Assembly (NCBI RefSeq): GCF_003576645.1
Contig: NC_044918.1
Location: 33,251,367-33,315,366 of the forward strand
Length of the DNA: 64,000 nt
Source of the DNA: Ipomoea triloba
Lineage: Eukaryota; Streptophyta; Magnoliopsida; Solanales; Convolvulaceae
Reading direction: 5' to 3'
Numbering within the stretch: position 1 is the first letter of the stretch; each line of letters starts with the position of its first letter. The position numbers and the translations under genes were made by a program. The notes beneath the pieces are model-generated. The model saw nothing but the letters and a program-made list of their open reading frames with translations. It had not been told where the DNA came from and did no database searches. This document shows, piece after piece, positions 9,650 to 20,375 of the stretch.

Positions 9650-11250
9650 AGAACAGAGATACCCATTACCCAGGATCGACGATCTGTTTGATCAACTGAG
9701 GGGAGCGGGCGTGTTTTCAAAAATTGATTTACGGTCAGGGTATCACCAAGTGCGAGTCGCGGAACAGGATATTTCTAAAACTGCATTCCGGACTAGGTAT
9801 GGGCACTACGAATTCACAGTTATGTCGTTCGGAGTGACCAACGCACCAGGAACCTTCATGGACTTGATGAACAGGATTTTCCTTCCATACCTGGATAAGT
9901 TCATTGTGGTCTTTATAGATGACATTTTGGTTTATTCTAAGACACCGGAAGAGCATGACGAGCATCTCAGGATGACGTTACAAACGTTGAGGGAAAAGAA
10001 ACTGTACGCAAAACTTTCAAAGTGCGAATTTTGGAAAGAGGAAGTAGCATTCCTGGGTCACATAATCACCAGGGAAGGAATAGCGGTAGATCCAACTAAA
10101 ATAAGAGCCGTAATGGAATGGGAACCACCCAAATCGGTTACAGAAGTCCGAAGTTTCTTGGGATTGGCAGGATATTACAGGAGATTTGTCCAGGAATTCT
10201 CAAAGATAGCAAGACCTTTGACCAATCTGCTCAAGAAGACTACCAAATACAGTTGGAGTGGAGAATGCGAGCATGCGTTTCAGGAACTCAAGAAGAGGTT
10301 AACGACTGCCCCAGTGTTAACCTTACCTGTGGGAACGGAAGGCTATGAGCTATACACAGATGCGTCTCACAAAGGACTAGGATGTGTCTTGATGCAACAT
10401 GGAAAGGTAATAGCTTACGCGTCTCGTCAACTAAAACCACACGAGGCTAACTACCCAACCCACGATCTGGAACTAGCAGCTGTGGTGTTTGCCCTGAAAA
10501 TCTGGCGACATTATCTTTATGGAATCACTTGCAAGATCTTTACGGATCATCAGAGTTTGAAGTACATCTTCACTCAGAGGGATCTTAACTTAAGGCAAAG
10601 GAGATGGTTGGAGTTAATCAAGGACTACGATCTGGAAATCCAATACCAAGAGGGTAAGGCAAACAAGGTAGCAGATGCTTTGAGCCGAAAGCCAAATCAT
10701 GCTCTCTGGGTATTACCCGAACAATTATGCAAGGATTTTCAAAAACTCAATCTGGAAATAACAATGTGTGGTCAGGCAGACCAAGAAATGAAGCTATATT
10801 ACCTATCGGCCACTCCAGCCCTATTTGAAGAGATCAAACAAGCCCAAGGAGAGGATGACTGGGTAAAGAATATCAAGGAGAAAATGGTGGATGGAAAACA
10901 GGGTCCATTTGAACTGCATCCGGATGGGAGCATGAGATTCAAGGGCAGATGGATCATACCTGCAAGTTGTAAGGAATTAATGAACCAATTAATGAGGGAA
11001 GGTCACAACACACCTTATTCTGTTCATCCAGGAGGGGACAAACTGTACAAGGATCTGAGGCAAAATCTCTGGTGGATGGGCATGAAGAAGGACATTGCGG
11101 AATTTGTGGCTAAATGCTTGAATTGCCAAAAGGTTAAGGCAGAGAGAAGTAAGCCGAAAGGGTTGCTACAACCATTGGAGGTTCCTCAATGGAAGTGGGA
11201 TTCAATCTCCATGGACTTTGTGGGAGGATTGCCAAGAACAAGAGCCGGAA
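9615..11250 (+). pseudogene. Gypsy 1 RT-RNase H-integrase, truncated
   Basis: This is the continuation of pol after the 2-base insertion. RT carries [14 protein letters not shown] and the catalytic [11 protein letters not shown]; RNase H begins [16 protein letters not shown] and includes the [12 protein letters not shown] helix. The integrase zinc domain has its two Cys in CLNCQK, and the catalytic core has its first Asp in [10 protein letters not shown]. At about 11247-11252 the sequence switches inside integrase to LTR sequence corresponding to 5873 onward, with CGGAA shared at the switch point. The other two catalytic acids and the chromodomain are lost. The codons after 11251 are LTR, not protein. 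Confidence 0.92.
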
Positions 11251-12076
11251 CCCGAGTTCAACGATCCAAGTGGTCAAAAGTGGAGAAAGACTCCAAAGGC
11301 CTCACACTTTCTATCTAGGACTAAGTGGAATTTTGAAATATGAATGTAGTTACTCCCTAACTACGGGAAAGAAAGCCGTGACAAGTGTTTATTTACCCAA
11401 AGGTTGTGGGTGATCTCTCTCCTTGAAAAGTGAAAAGTGGTGAGAATTTCATTATGAGAGAAAGGTTTCTACTAAAGTGATTGCAAACAAGATGTGTGAA
11501 TTATATTTTACACTACTTGCTAGTATGCTTACTTGTTAGCAATATATTGTTGAGTATGTCAATGAATATCAAATGACCTTGTCAAGAGGGGAAATGCTAT
11601 AAGACATTATTGAATTCTACTTATACTGTATGCAAGTTGTTAATTATAACTGTTGCAGGTAGAATCTTGCAGATGAGTAAGGTATAGGGTTTTCTATGTA
11701 ATCGTTTTTTTTTTACAAAACCTTTACTTAGTTTTAAATAACCCTTGGATATCCTTACTTAGCCGTCGTGCTAACTACACTTCACTGTGTTCTTATCAGA
11801 TGCAGTCTAGTGTCAGTTCTTGCAGTCCGGTGAGCTCCGAAAGCTCACCGGAGTACGTTTGTCAGGGTATGGACTATGATGATTATATACAGATGATGGA
11901 GGGAGAAGACCCGTACGCACCCGGTTATGCTCCCGAGGCTCCCACGCACCCAGATACTCCTATGGCTCCGTCGGCCCCTTTTGTCTCTTGCCCGGTTATG
12001 GACGAGGTCCAGGCTGCTTACGGCTTTTACCCCATAGAGCCGTTAGATGGTAGCGATCCCCTGGAGTTCATTGTGC
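11247..12076 (+). repeat. 3' LTR remnant of gypsy 1
   Basis: Matches the 5' LTR from about 5869 to 6694, with few substitutions and small indels. The left end is the microhomology deletion with integrase. The right end breaks at 12076, inside the LTR ORF, where gypsy 2 begins in reverse orientation. The LTR outer end is absent, so no target duplication can be tested. Confidence 0.9.
11800..12076 (+). pseudogene. LTR ORF (copy B), truncated
   Basis: The first 92 codons are nearly identical to copy A at 6419. They include the acidic DYDDYIQMMEGEDPY stretch and the core up to PLEFIV, and are then cut at the gypsy 1/gypsy 2 junction. Upstream it keeps the acceptor, the 118-base intron and the 23-base microexon (11659-11681). 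The hairpin at 11826-11852 differs from copy A by one A-T to G-C pair exchange that preserves pairing. Confidence 0.85.
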
Positions 12077-12093
12077 AAAACCGAGGGGTTACA

Positions 12094-12106
12094 GTCTTCC
12101 CCCCTT
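12094..12106 (-). other. Polypurine tract of gypsy 2
   Basis: In sense orientation, AAGGGGGGAAGAC lies directly before TGTAACCCCTCGG, the LTR start. This is the plus-strand primer site. The sequence just upstream (a TTTCGAGGACGAAAC box) is typical of chromoviruses and recurs before the LTR at 34003. Confidence 0.92.
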
Positions 12107-12210
12107 AAAATAGTTTCGTCCTCGAAACTTCCTTTTCGGCATCCACGGATTCCAAGTAGATTACTACCCACCTTCTTTTACCTAAAACGAATTTCTAGCA
12201 TGCCTAGTCC

Positions 12211-13431
12211 TTAACACATAATTTGTTTAGGCACATAAAGGTTAGATTGGTTCCACGCACCTGAGTTAAATAATTCCGGATAACGTCCCATCATGACGCT
12301 TTCCAGCTCCCATGTAGCTTCCTCGGGACTGTGGTTCGACCATTGGACTTTGATCATTTTGACTGATTTCCTCCTCGTATCTCGTGTTTTCGAGTCCAAG
12401 ATTCGAATTGGTCTTTCCTCGTATGCTAACGAATCATCCATCTCTAGTTCCTCCGGCTCTAATACATGGGATGCGTTAGGTACATACCGTTTAAGTTGAG
12501 AAACATGGAATACGTTATGTACTTTATCAAGCTCAATCGGTAGGGCCAGTCGATAGGCTAAATTTCCTATCCTTTCCAGAATTTCGTAGGGTCCTATATA
12601 ACGAGGACTCAACTTTCCTTTCCTCCCAAATCTTCTGACTCCTTTAGTGGGTGAGACTTTCAGTAATACCTTCTCCCCAACTTGATATTCGGTGAACTGT
12701 CGCTTCAAATCGGCATACGACTTTTGTCGATCCTGCGCGACTTTCATCCTCTCTCGAATTATCTTGATTGCCTCAATAGTCTCTTGTAGGTACTGAGGTC
12801 CAAGGGTAACGACATCGCTTTTGTCACCCCAACACAGAGAACTTCGACATTTCCGCCCATATAGTGCCTCATAAGGTGCCATTCCTATACTCGCATGGTG
12901 GCTGTTGTTATAGGAAAATTCTATCAAATCCAACTATTCGTCCCATGAACCCTGGAAATCGAGCACACAACCTCTGAGCATATCTTCCAACGTTTGTATC
13001 GTTCGCTCCGTTTGGCCATCAGTGGCAGGGTGAAAAGCCGTACTCAGTTTGAGTTGAGTGCCCATTGCCATTTGTAACGCTTCCCAAAAACGTGATAGAA
13101 ATCGTGAGTCTCGGTCTGAAACGATGTCTAGTGCTACCCCGTGGTGTTTAACCACGTACTTAATATAGGCTCTTGCCAACTTTTCCATTGACCATGTTTT
13201 GTTCATTGGGATGAATCTCGCTGTCTTGGTCAGTCGATCAACAATGACCCACACTTGATCGTTTCCCGCCTTGGTTCTAGGCAATCCTCCCACAAAATCC
13301 ATAGAGATTGAGTCCCATTTCCACTGCGGAATCTCTAATGGTTGTAATAATCCCTTTGGTTTGCTCCTTTCTGCCTTGACCCTTTGACAGTTCAAACATC
13401 TAGCCACAAATTCAGCCACATCATTCTTCAT
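12211..13431 (-). pseudogene. Gypsy 2 integrase and chromodomain
   Basis: This is the C-terminal part of pol. It carries the second zinc pair CLNCQRV, then the integrase core with [14 protein letters not shown] (first Asp), VSDRDSRFLSRFW (second Asp) and [20 protein letters not shown] (catalytic Glu). The linker VFHVSQLKRYVP follows, then a C-terminal chromodomain ending KVQWSNHSPEEATWELE. The chromodomain places it among chromoviruses, which target heterochromatin. A TAG at 12931-12933, in the W-D-E-stop-L-D-L context, interrupts the core. The frame is otherwise unbroken and continues the upstream pol segments. Confidence 0.92.
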
Positions 13432-13434
13432 GCC

Positions 13435-14229
13435 CGACTACCAAAAGTTTTGTTTCAAGTCCTTATACAATTTATCCCCACCAGGGTGAACTGAATAAGG
13501 TGTGTAATGGCCTTCTTTCATTATTTGCTCCATTATCTTCTTACACCCTTTAGGTATTATCCATCTACCTTGGAATCTTACACTCCCATCCGGGTGAAGT
13601 TCAAATGGTCCATGTTTTCCATCCACCATCTTCTCCTTGATGCTCTCCACCCAACTGTCCTCTTCTTGTGCTCGTTTGATTTCCTCAAATAGGGTTGGAG
13701 TGGCCGACATGTAATATAATTTCTTCTCTTGTTCCTCTTGACCACACATTTTCACTTCCAGATTGAGTCCTTGAAACTCCTTACACAACTGCTCGGGTAA
13801 TATCCAAAGAACATGGTTTGTCTTCCGGCTCAAAGCATCAGCTACCTTGTTTGCCTTGCCCTCGTGATACTGAATTTCTAAGTCATAGTCTTTGATCAAC
13901 TCCAACCATCTCCTTTGTCTTAAATTGAGATCCCTTTGAGTGAAGATATACTTTAAACTCTTGTGGTCTGTATAAATTTTGCATGAGATTCCATAGAGAT
14001 AGTGTCGCCAAATTTTGAGAGCAAATACCACTGCTGCCAGTTCCAAGTCATGTGTCGGGTAGTTAGCTTCATGAGTTTTCAATTGTCGAGAAGCGTACGC
14101 TATTACCCTTCCATTTTGCATGAGGACACATCCTAGTCCTTTGTGAGACGCATCGGTGTACAACTCATAACCTTCCGTTCCAACAGGTAGAGTTAACACT
14201 GGAGCGGTGGTCAATCTCTTCTTAAGCTC
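13435..14229 (-). pseudogene. Gypsy 2 RNase H and integrase zinc region
   Basis: The segment lies between two TAG stops in the same frame as the rest of pol. RNase H is shown by [16 protein letters not shown], the [17 protein letters not shown] helix, the [11 protein letters not shown] strand and [10 protein letters not shown]. The first zinc-binding His residues of integrase follow ([17 protein letters not shown]). The TAG at 13435-13437 follows FW where gypsy 1 has WW, so TGG became TAG. The TAG at 14230-14232 replaces the CAG found in gypsy 1 (H-A-F-Q-E-L). Confidence 0.92.
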
Positions 14230-16803
14230 CTAGAATGCCTGCTCGCAGTCTTCATTCCAACTATACTTGGTCGTCTTTTTGAGCAAGTTCGTCAGTGGTC
14301 TTGCTATCTTCGAGAAGTCCTGAACAAACCTTCGGTAATAAGCCGCCAAACCTAAGAAACTACGGATTTCCGTAACTGATTTGGGCACTTCCCATTCAAT
14401 TACAGCTCGTATCTTGGTTGGGTCCACCCTTATTCCTTCCTTGGTGATTACGTGACCAAGAAATGCGACTTCTCTTTTCCAAAATTCGCATTTTGAAAGT
14501 TTTGCGAAAAGTTTCTTTTCCCTCAGTGTCTGTAACACTGTCCTGAGATGTTCCTCGTGTTCCTCCGATGTCTTAGAGTAGACCAAGATGTCATCTATGA
14601 AAGCGGCGACGAATTTATCTAGGTACGGAAGGAAAATTCGGTTCATCAAGTCCATAAAGGTTCCTGGGGCGTTAGTCACCCCGAATGGCATGACTGTGAA
14701 CTCATAGTGCCCGTACCTCGTCCGAAACACCGTTTTAGGCACATCGTCTTTCGCTACTCGCACTTGGTGATACCCTGACCGTAGGTCAATCTTCGAGAAT
14801 ACACCCGCTCCTTTCAACTGATCAAATAGATCATCGATCCTGGGCAACGGGTACTTGTTCTTTACTGTGACTCGATTGAGTTCCCTATAGTCAATGCACA
14901 GTCTAAGACTCCCATCCTTCTTCTTCACGAACAACACTGGTGCGCCCCAAGGTGATACGCTCGGTCTAATAAATCCTTTTTCCAACAACTCTGCCAATTG
15001 TGCCTTCAGCTCCTCCATCTCTTTGGGTGCCATCCGATAAGGCGCTTTTGAGATTGGTGAGGTTCCTGGTACAAGATCGATGGTGAATTCCACTTCTCTT
15101 TCTGGCGGCATCTCAGTGAGATCGTCGGGGAATACGTCAGGAAATTCACGTACAATTGGAATTCGGTCCATCTCGAGTTCTTCTACTTCGGCGTCTTGCA
15201 CCAAGCAGAGATACGCTTCACATCCCTGGCGAACGCATTTCTTTAATTTCTGCATCGTCAACAACCTTGACTCAGGTTGCTTGCCAATCCCTCGGTATGA
15301 TATTCTCCTTTCCTTCAATCCTTGCAGGACAATTTTTCGCTCATTACACACGATTCGAGCTTTGTACTTATCCAACCAATCCATCACGAGCACTACGTCG
15401 ATGCCTTCAAGTTCAAAACGAATCAGGTTTCCGGGACAGTTAAATCCCGCTATTTCTATTGCAACGTCGTCATAACCATCCTTACAGGATACTACTACTC
15501 CCGAAGCCGTTGTAACATTTAGATCTAACTTAGCAGTAGGCCTCAACTCTAGTTTATCAACGAACGTAGAGGATATAAATGAATTGGTAGCTCCTGTATC
15601 AAATAGGACTAATCCAAGTACTGAGTTTACGGGGAAAGTACCAGTTACGGCGTCGCTAGCCTGAGCCTGAGCGCTATTGACGACGTAAATCCTGCCTTGT
15701 TTCTCTCCGCTGCTTTCTCCCATCACTTGTTTTCCCTTGTGGTTGGAACCAGACGTGGAATTCGCTGGTCTTCCCAAATTCACAGACTGGGAGTTGGTCC
15801 TCTTGTCTTCTGCTCCTGCGGAATTCCAGCCGGCATTCCCATTGAATCTCCTTCCTTGATTCACATTCTGCAGAGGCTTTTGGGGGTTGTCTACCTGACT
15901 TCGGCACTGATACGATTTGTGCCCAAAGAGACCACATTTGTAGCATTGGAACTTCATTCCTTGACAGTTTACTCCGGGGTGATTCCTCCCACATCTTGGG
16001 CAAGCAGGACGATTCCCCTGGTTGACTCCATCTCTTCCTCGTACTGAGTTGAAGCTGCCTTGGTTGGCCTTCTTGTTTCCTGCCGGAAACTTTCGAGATT
16101 TGTCTTCAGCTTTCCTTTTGTTTCGGCCGTAGACTTCCTGTTGGTCCAGGTAGACTTGATAATGATCCGAGGCTCTATCATACGCCTCTTTCAAGGTAGA
16201 GCACATGAAAGGTGCGATCATTCCCCTTATACTCCAGTCCAATCCCCGAACGAATCTTCTCGCCTTACCCGCCTCATCCGGTACGATCACTTGAGCAAAA
16301 CGCATCAGCTCAACGTACTGGTCATAGTATTCCTGGATAGTCGCTCCCTTCTGTTTCAGTCGCAGAAACTCCTCACATTTAATCCCTTTAATACGCTCGG
16401 TGTAGAACTGTTCCCTTAATTCCAGCTTGAATTCTTCCCAACCAAATGCTGGGTCTTGCAGGAGATTAGGTCCGACTGTCGCCCACCAATTATCTGCGGC
16501 TTTCGTCAGGTAATAGACTGCAGAGGATACTCGTTGATTCGCAGGACAATTCACTGCGTTGAGCAACTTATCGAACGTTCGGATCCACTCCTCCAAAATC
16601 ACTGGATCCTTTTCACCTGCGTAGTACGGTGGCTGTCGGCTGGCTATTGCCTTAGCATAATCCACCCGTGGTTGTCCCTGGTTTCGATTCTGACCTTGCT
16701 GAGCTATCATAAACTCAGTCATTCTCTCCATTTCCTGAGCCATACGATCTATGGCAGAGATATTATCGTCGTTACTCGCAGGCGCATTTCGTCTTGGCGG
16801 CAT
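14230..16803 (-). pseudogene. Gypsy 2 gag-protease-RT
   Basis: I start at the ATG of MPPRRNAP (16803-16801), although the frame is open further upstream. Gag capsid, two zinc knuckles ([13 protein letters not shown] and [14 protein letters not shown]), protease ([11 protein letters not shown]) and a complete RT ([26 protein letters not shown]) are present. The usual valine before FIDD is alanine. This stretch of 858 codons is uninterrupted until TAG at 14230. It shares an organisation with gypsy 1 but the two differ at many residues, so they are different subfamilies rather than copies of one insertion. Confidence 0.93.
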
Positions 16804-17267
16804 CTTTGCTGGACGATAATTCCAAGTTAGTACTCGAGGTATGAAAGTTCTCACGGAATCAGCTAGTTAGGCAGTTAGTATAGCACCTACTCAAGTCCTA
16901 TACAGTCCTTCCTAACATTCACCCTTATCATATCCTCTAAGCAAGGGTCTCAACCTAGCATAATGATAATCAACGCATTACGGTAGTAAGCTCACTCACA
17001 AAAGCTTAAGCAAACACATGCAAGAAAACACAGATATCGATCATATCATTCAACGACCAGAATCGTGAGATTCTGTAGAGTAAAAGTGGAATACCCCCTT
17101 CTTATGCCACCCGGCCTCCATTCCAGCTCTGCTCCGAACTTGTACTCGCCAAACAAAAAGTAACTTAGATTGGTCTTAACGAACCTAAGTTGACTTCGAA
17201 ACTTGGTTAACTCGAAACTAGAGCTGACTCGAAAAAGTTTGACTTATGAATTTTGACTCGAAACAGG
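16804..17267 (-). other. Gypsy 2 leader
   Basis: Untranslated leader between PBS and gag. No gene seen. Confidence 0.6.
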
Positions 17268-17280
17268 GCTCTGATACCAA
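17268..17280 (-). other. Primer binding site of gypsy 2
   Basis: In sense orientation, TGGTATCAGAGCC lies two bases after the LTR end at 17283. Initiator-Met tRNA type. Confidence 0.92.
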
Positions 17281-17615
17281 CTTGTAACACCCCGTACTTG
17301 ACTGTACTGAACAGCCGGAGTAGTTACCGCCACACCTAGACTAAACCCAATCACATACAGATAGGATTCATTCTAGATGCACAGGCTAAAGATAAGGAAC
17401 TGTACTATATCATCATGATCATCATAACTTGATATATATATTCATGGCATCAACAAAAGAGTAGCTAAGCTGGCTACTAACAAGTACCAAAGTTTAGTTA
17501 GAAACCACTGGGACAGTTTGAGATAGACCCGACCCACTAGCCATCTTAGTACAAGCATGGCTACAAAAGATATATACACAAAAGGTCAGACTTGACTTCC
17601 CACCCTACACACTAC

Positions 17616-18086
17616 CTAGTCTAACGAGTGGTACACCGGGCCAGTGTAGGTGCCCCAAACAAGGTGCCACTCACCCTCGAACCAGGTGATGTGGTCTAGA
17701 AAGTTACAGGTATTGATATGCATCATCCACTCGTCATGATACTCCGGGGGACTCGGGTCCCACGAGTAAGGATAGCGAACAACAAACTCGAGAGGATCAC
17801 TATCGGGTAAAACCTCTATGGGGTAGAACCCATAGCTAGCCTGAATAATGTCTAGAGGGCACAACGGTTCAACAGGGACTGGTGACCAAACCGGTACCGC
17901 CGGTGAGACAGAAGTGGGCACAGGGTCGGGAGTACAAGTCAGCACTGGAGGATCTGGAGCGTAGCCGGGGGTGTACGGGTCATCATCAGACAAGAACTGC
18001 ATGTAATCATCGTAATCCAGAACGGGGAACTCAAACTCCGATGGATCGGAGTCCGCTGGGTTGCATGAGCCCACACTAGATTCCAT
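17616..18086 (-). CDS. LTR-embedded ORF (copy C), unknown function
   Basis: This ORF has 156 residues from the ATG at 18086, chosen because it follows the conserved splice acceptor; the frame stays open upstream but without an ATG. The N-terminus is Ser/Cys/Pro-rich, then LDYDDYMQFLSDDDPY, a Pro-rich linker longer than in copy A, and the conserved core (YGFYPIEVLPDSDPLEF, YPYSWDPSP, DEWMM, FLDHITWFEGEWHLVWGTY). Against copy A, a 29-codon block shows 13 silent and 6 replacement codons. The frame is intact. The predicted intron upstream is 119 nt (18205-18087), the same length as in copy A. No known domain. An exact second copy at 19010-19453 is an assembly duplicate. Confidence 0.75.
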   Translation of the reverse strand: MESSVGSCNPADSDPSEFEFPVLDYDDYMQFLSDDDPYTPGYAPDPPVLTCTPDPVPTSVSPAVPVWSPVPVEPLCPLDIIQASYGFYPIEVLPDSDPLEFVVRYPYSWDPSPPEYHDEWMMHINTCNFLDHITWFEGEWHLVWGTYTGPVYHSLD

Positions 18087-18205
18087 CTGATAACGGACAC
18101 AATGAAGTGTAGTTAGCACGACGGCTAAGTAAGGAAATCCATTGTCACTCGAAAGTAAACAAACGTTTCAAAAACAACATAATACTCAGAAACTGTAAAC
18201 TTTAC

Positions 18206-18223
18206 CCATCAGTTGAATTCTAC
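18206..18223 (-). other. Predicted microexon, LTR family C
   Basis: In sense orientation the 18 bases start GTAGAA and end GATGG. They lie between the acceptor ATTGCAG and the donor GTAAAG. This is the counterpart of 6277-6299 and 34327-34344. Confidence 0.55.
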
Positions 18224-19009
18224 CTGCAATCAGATTATCAACAAAAGAAAGTATAGCATAGTATATGAGTGATATCAGCATATAACACTCTCATTTCCGA
18301 GAATTTCATCATTTAACTCAAAATAGTGAGTTCAACAACACACACACTATACTGTTCAGAACTCGTGACATTTTATTCTTCAATCTAGTTACGGAGTAAC
18401 TAGATTTTCATAGTTAGTAAAATTTTACTTAGTTTCCCCCTGGATAAGTGTAAGGCATACTTGGAATATTTTCAAGCACCTCGGGCCGCGGCACTCATGC
18501 CTCCCGCTGGTCAACATCTCAATAACTTTGGAGCCCCGGCTGATAAGTGTTGGTCCCAAGGGGATGGGGTACAAGTCTAGAGGGGGGGGGTGAATAGACT
18601 TGTATAAGATTTTGCAAATCTTTTTCGACTTCTCGTGTGTATTGGACTTAGGATGTTTAGGTCCGATACCTCACAAGATGAAGACAAAGTTTTATGCGCA
18701 GCGGAAAGGTTATCCCCTTTTAGTTAGCACGAGTTTGAGTTAGTTCGAGAGGTGCGGTTAAATGCAGTGCAGTTCGAGAGTTAGATAGCGAGAGATAAAA
18801 ACAGAAAGTAAATGCGAGAGAGATTTTTAAGTGGTTCGGCCAACCCGCCTACATCCACTCTTCTTCCAGAAACTCCCTGGAAGGATTGCACTAAAACTTC
18901 CATTTTTAGTACAATGTCGAGCACTTGAGCTTTGATCACGAAGCCCGCCTCAAGCCTCAGGTTTTTCGCCCCGCTTCTTGTTACTCCACCTATCGAGCAC
19001 TTGAGCTTN

Positions 19010-20375
19010 AGTGTAGGTGCCCCAAACAAGGTGCCACTCACCCTCGAACCAGGTGATGTGGTCTAGAAAGTTACAGGTATTGATATGCATCATCCACTCG
19101 TCATGATACTCCGGGGGACTCGGGTCCCACGAGTAAGGATAGCGAACAACAAACTCGAGAGGATCACTATCGGGTAAAACCTCTATGGGGTAGAACCCAT
19201 AGCTAGCCTGAATAATGTCTAGAGGGCACAACGGTTCAACAGGGACTGGTGACCAAACCGGTACCGCCGGTGAGACAGAAGTGGGCACAGGGTCGGGAGT
19301 ACAAGTCAGCACTGGAGGATCTGGAGCGTAGCCGGGGGTGTACGGGTCATCATCAGACAAGAACTGCATGTAATCATCGTAATCCAGAACGGGGAACTCA
19401 AACTCCGATGGATCGGAGTCCGCTGGGTTGCATGAGCCCACACTAGATTCCATCTGATAACGGACACAATGAAGTGTAGTTAGCACGACGGCTAAGTAAG
19501 GAAATCCATTGTCACTCGAAAGTAAACAAACGTTTCAAAAACAACATAATACTCAGAAACTGTAAACTTTACCCATCAGTTGAATTCTACCTGCAATCAG
19601 ATTATCAACAAAAGAAAGTATAGCATAGTATATGAGTGATATCAGCATATAACACTCTCATTTCCGAGAATTTCATCATTTAACTCAAAATAGTGAGTTC
19701 AACAACACACACACTATACTGTTCAGAACTCGTGACATTTTATTCTTCAATCTAGTTACGGAGTAACTAGATTTTCATAGTTAGTAAAATTTTACTTAGT
19801 TTCCCCCTGGATAAGTGTAAGGCATACTTGGAATATTTTCAAGCACCTCGGGCCGCGGCACTCATGCCTCCCGCTGGTCAACATCTCAATAACTTTGGAG
19901 CCCCGGCTGATAAGTGTTGGTCCCAAGGGGATGGGGTACAAGTCTAGAGGGGGGGGGTGAATAGACTTGTATAAGATTTTGCAAATCTTTTTCGACTTCT
20001 CGTGTGTATTGGACTTAGGATGTTTAGGTCCGATACCTCACAAGATGAAGACAAAGTTTTATGCGCAGCGGAAAGGTTATCCCCTTTTAGTTAGCACGAG
20101 TTTGAGTTAGTTCGAGAGGTGCGGTTAAATGCAGTGCAGTTCGAGAGTTAGATAGCGAGAGATAAAAACAGAAAGTAAATGCGAGAGAGATTTTTAAGTG
20201 GTTCGGCCAACCCGCCTACATCCACTCTTCTTCCAGAAACTCCCTGGAAGGATTGCACTAAAACTTCCATTTTTAGTACAATGTCGAGCACTTGAGCTTT
20301 GATCACGAAGCCCGCCTCAAGCCTCAGGTTTTTCGCCCCGCTTCTTGTTACTCCACCTATCGAGCACTTGAGCTT
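19010..20375. repeat. Exact 1366-bp duplicate after a single n (assembly overlap)
   Basis: Positions 19010-20375 repeat 17643-19008 without a difference that I can see. The two copies are separated only by n at 19009, and both cross the gypsy LTR/Sirevirus LTR boundary (18548 and 19915). A real tandem duplication would not be expected to start and stop at an n. I read it as two contig ends that overlap but were not merged. Confidence 0.9.

Larger units (their letters stand above)
3689..12076 (+). mobile_element. Tekay-type Ty3/gypsy retrotransposon 1
   Basis: The structure is 5' LTR (3689-7207), PBS (7211), gag-pol (7700 to about 11250), then a deletion that joins mid-integrase to the inside of the 3' LTR (to 12076). 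LTR ends are TGTAAC...GTTACA. The PBS matches initiator-Met tRNA. The chromodomain and polypurine tract expected at the end of pol are missing because of the deletion, but gypsy 2 shows them. The two LTR pieces are nearly identical where they overlap, so the insertion is fairly young. Gypsy 2 abuts in opposite orientation at 12077. Confidence 0.92.
12077..18547 (-). mobile_element. Tekay-type Ty3/gypsy retrotransposon 2
   Basis: This element is on the minus strand. It has a 5' LTR part (18547-17283), PBS (17280-17268), gag-pol (16803-12211), polypurine tract (12106-12094) and a 17-base stub of the 3' LTR (12093-12077). The Sirevirus LTR breaks the 5' LTR at 18548. Gag-pol is one continuous frame with only three TAG stops, so it is recently disabled. 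The protein is close to gypsy 1, but the LTR belongs to a different family. Confidence 0.92.
17283..18547 (-). repeat. 5' LTR of gypsy 2 (inner part)
   Basis: The LTR end GTTACA is at 17283 and is fixed by the PBS. The LTR runs to 18547, where the Sirevirus LTR begins, so its outer part is not here. It carries the LTR ORF, the conserved acceptor and branch-point block, and a microexon at 18223-18206. At 18470-18547 it has one unit of the repeat that is expanded at 39245-39690. Confidence 0.88.

Noticed and set aside
18950..19486. Second intact LTR ORF (family C)
   Set aside because: It lies in the exact duplicate after n at 19009 and reads across the n. Treated as assembly overlap.
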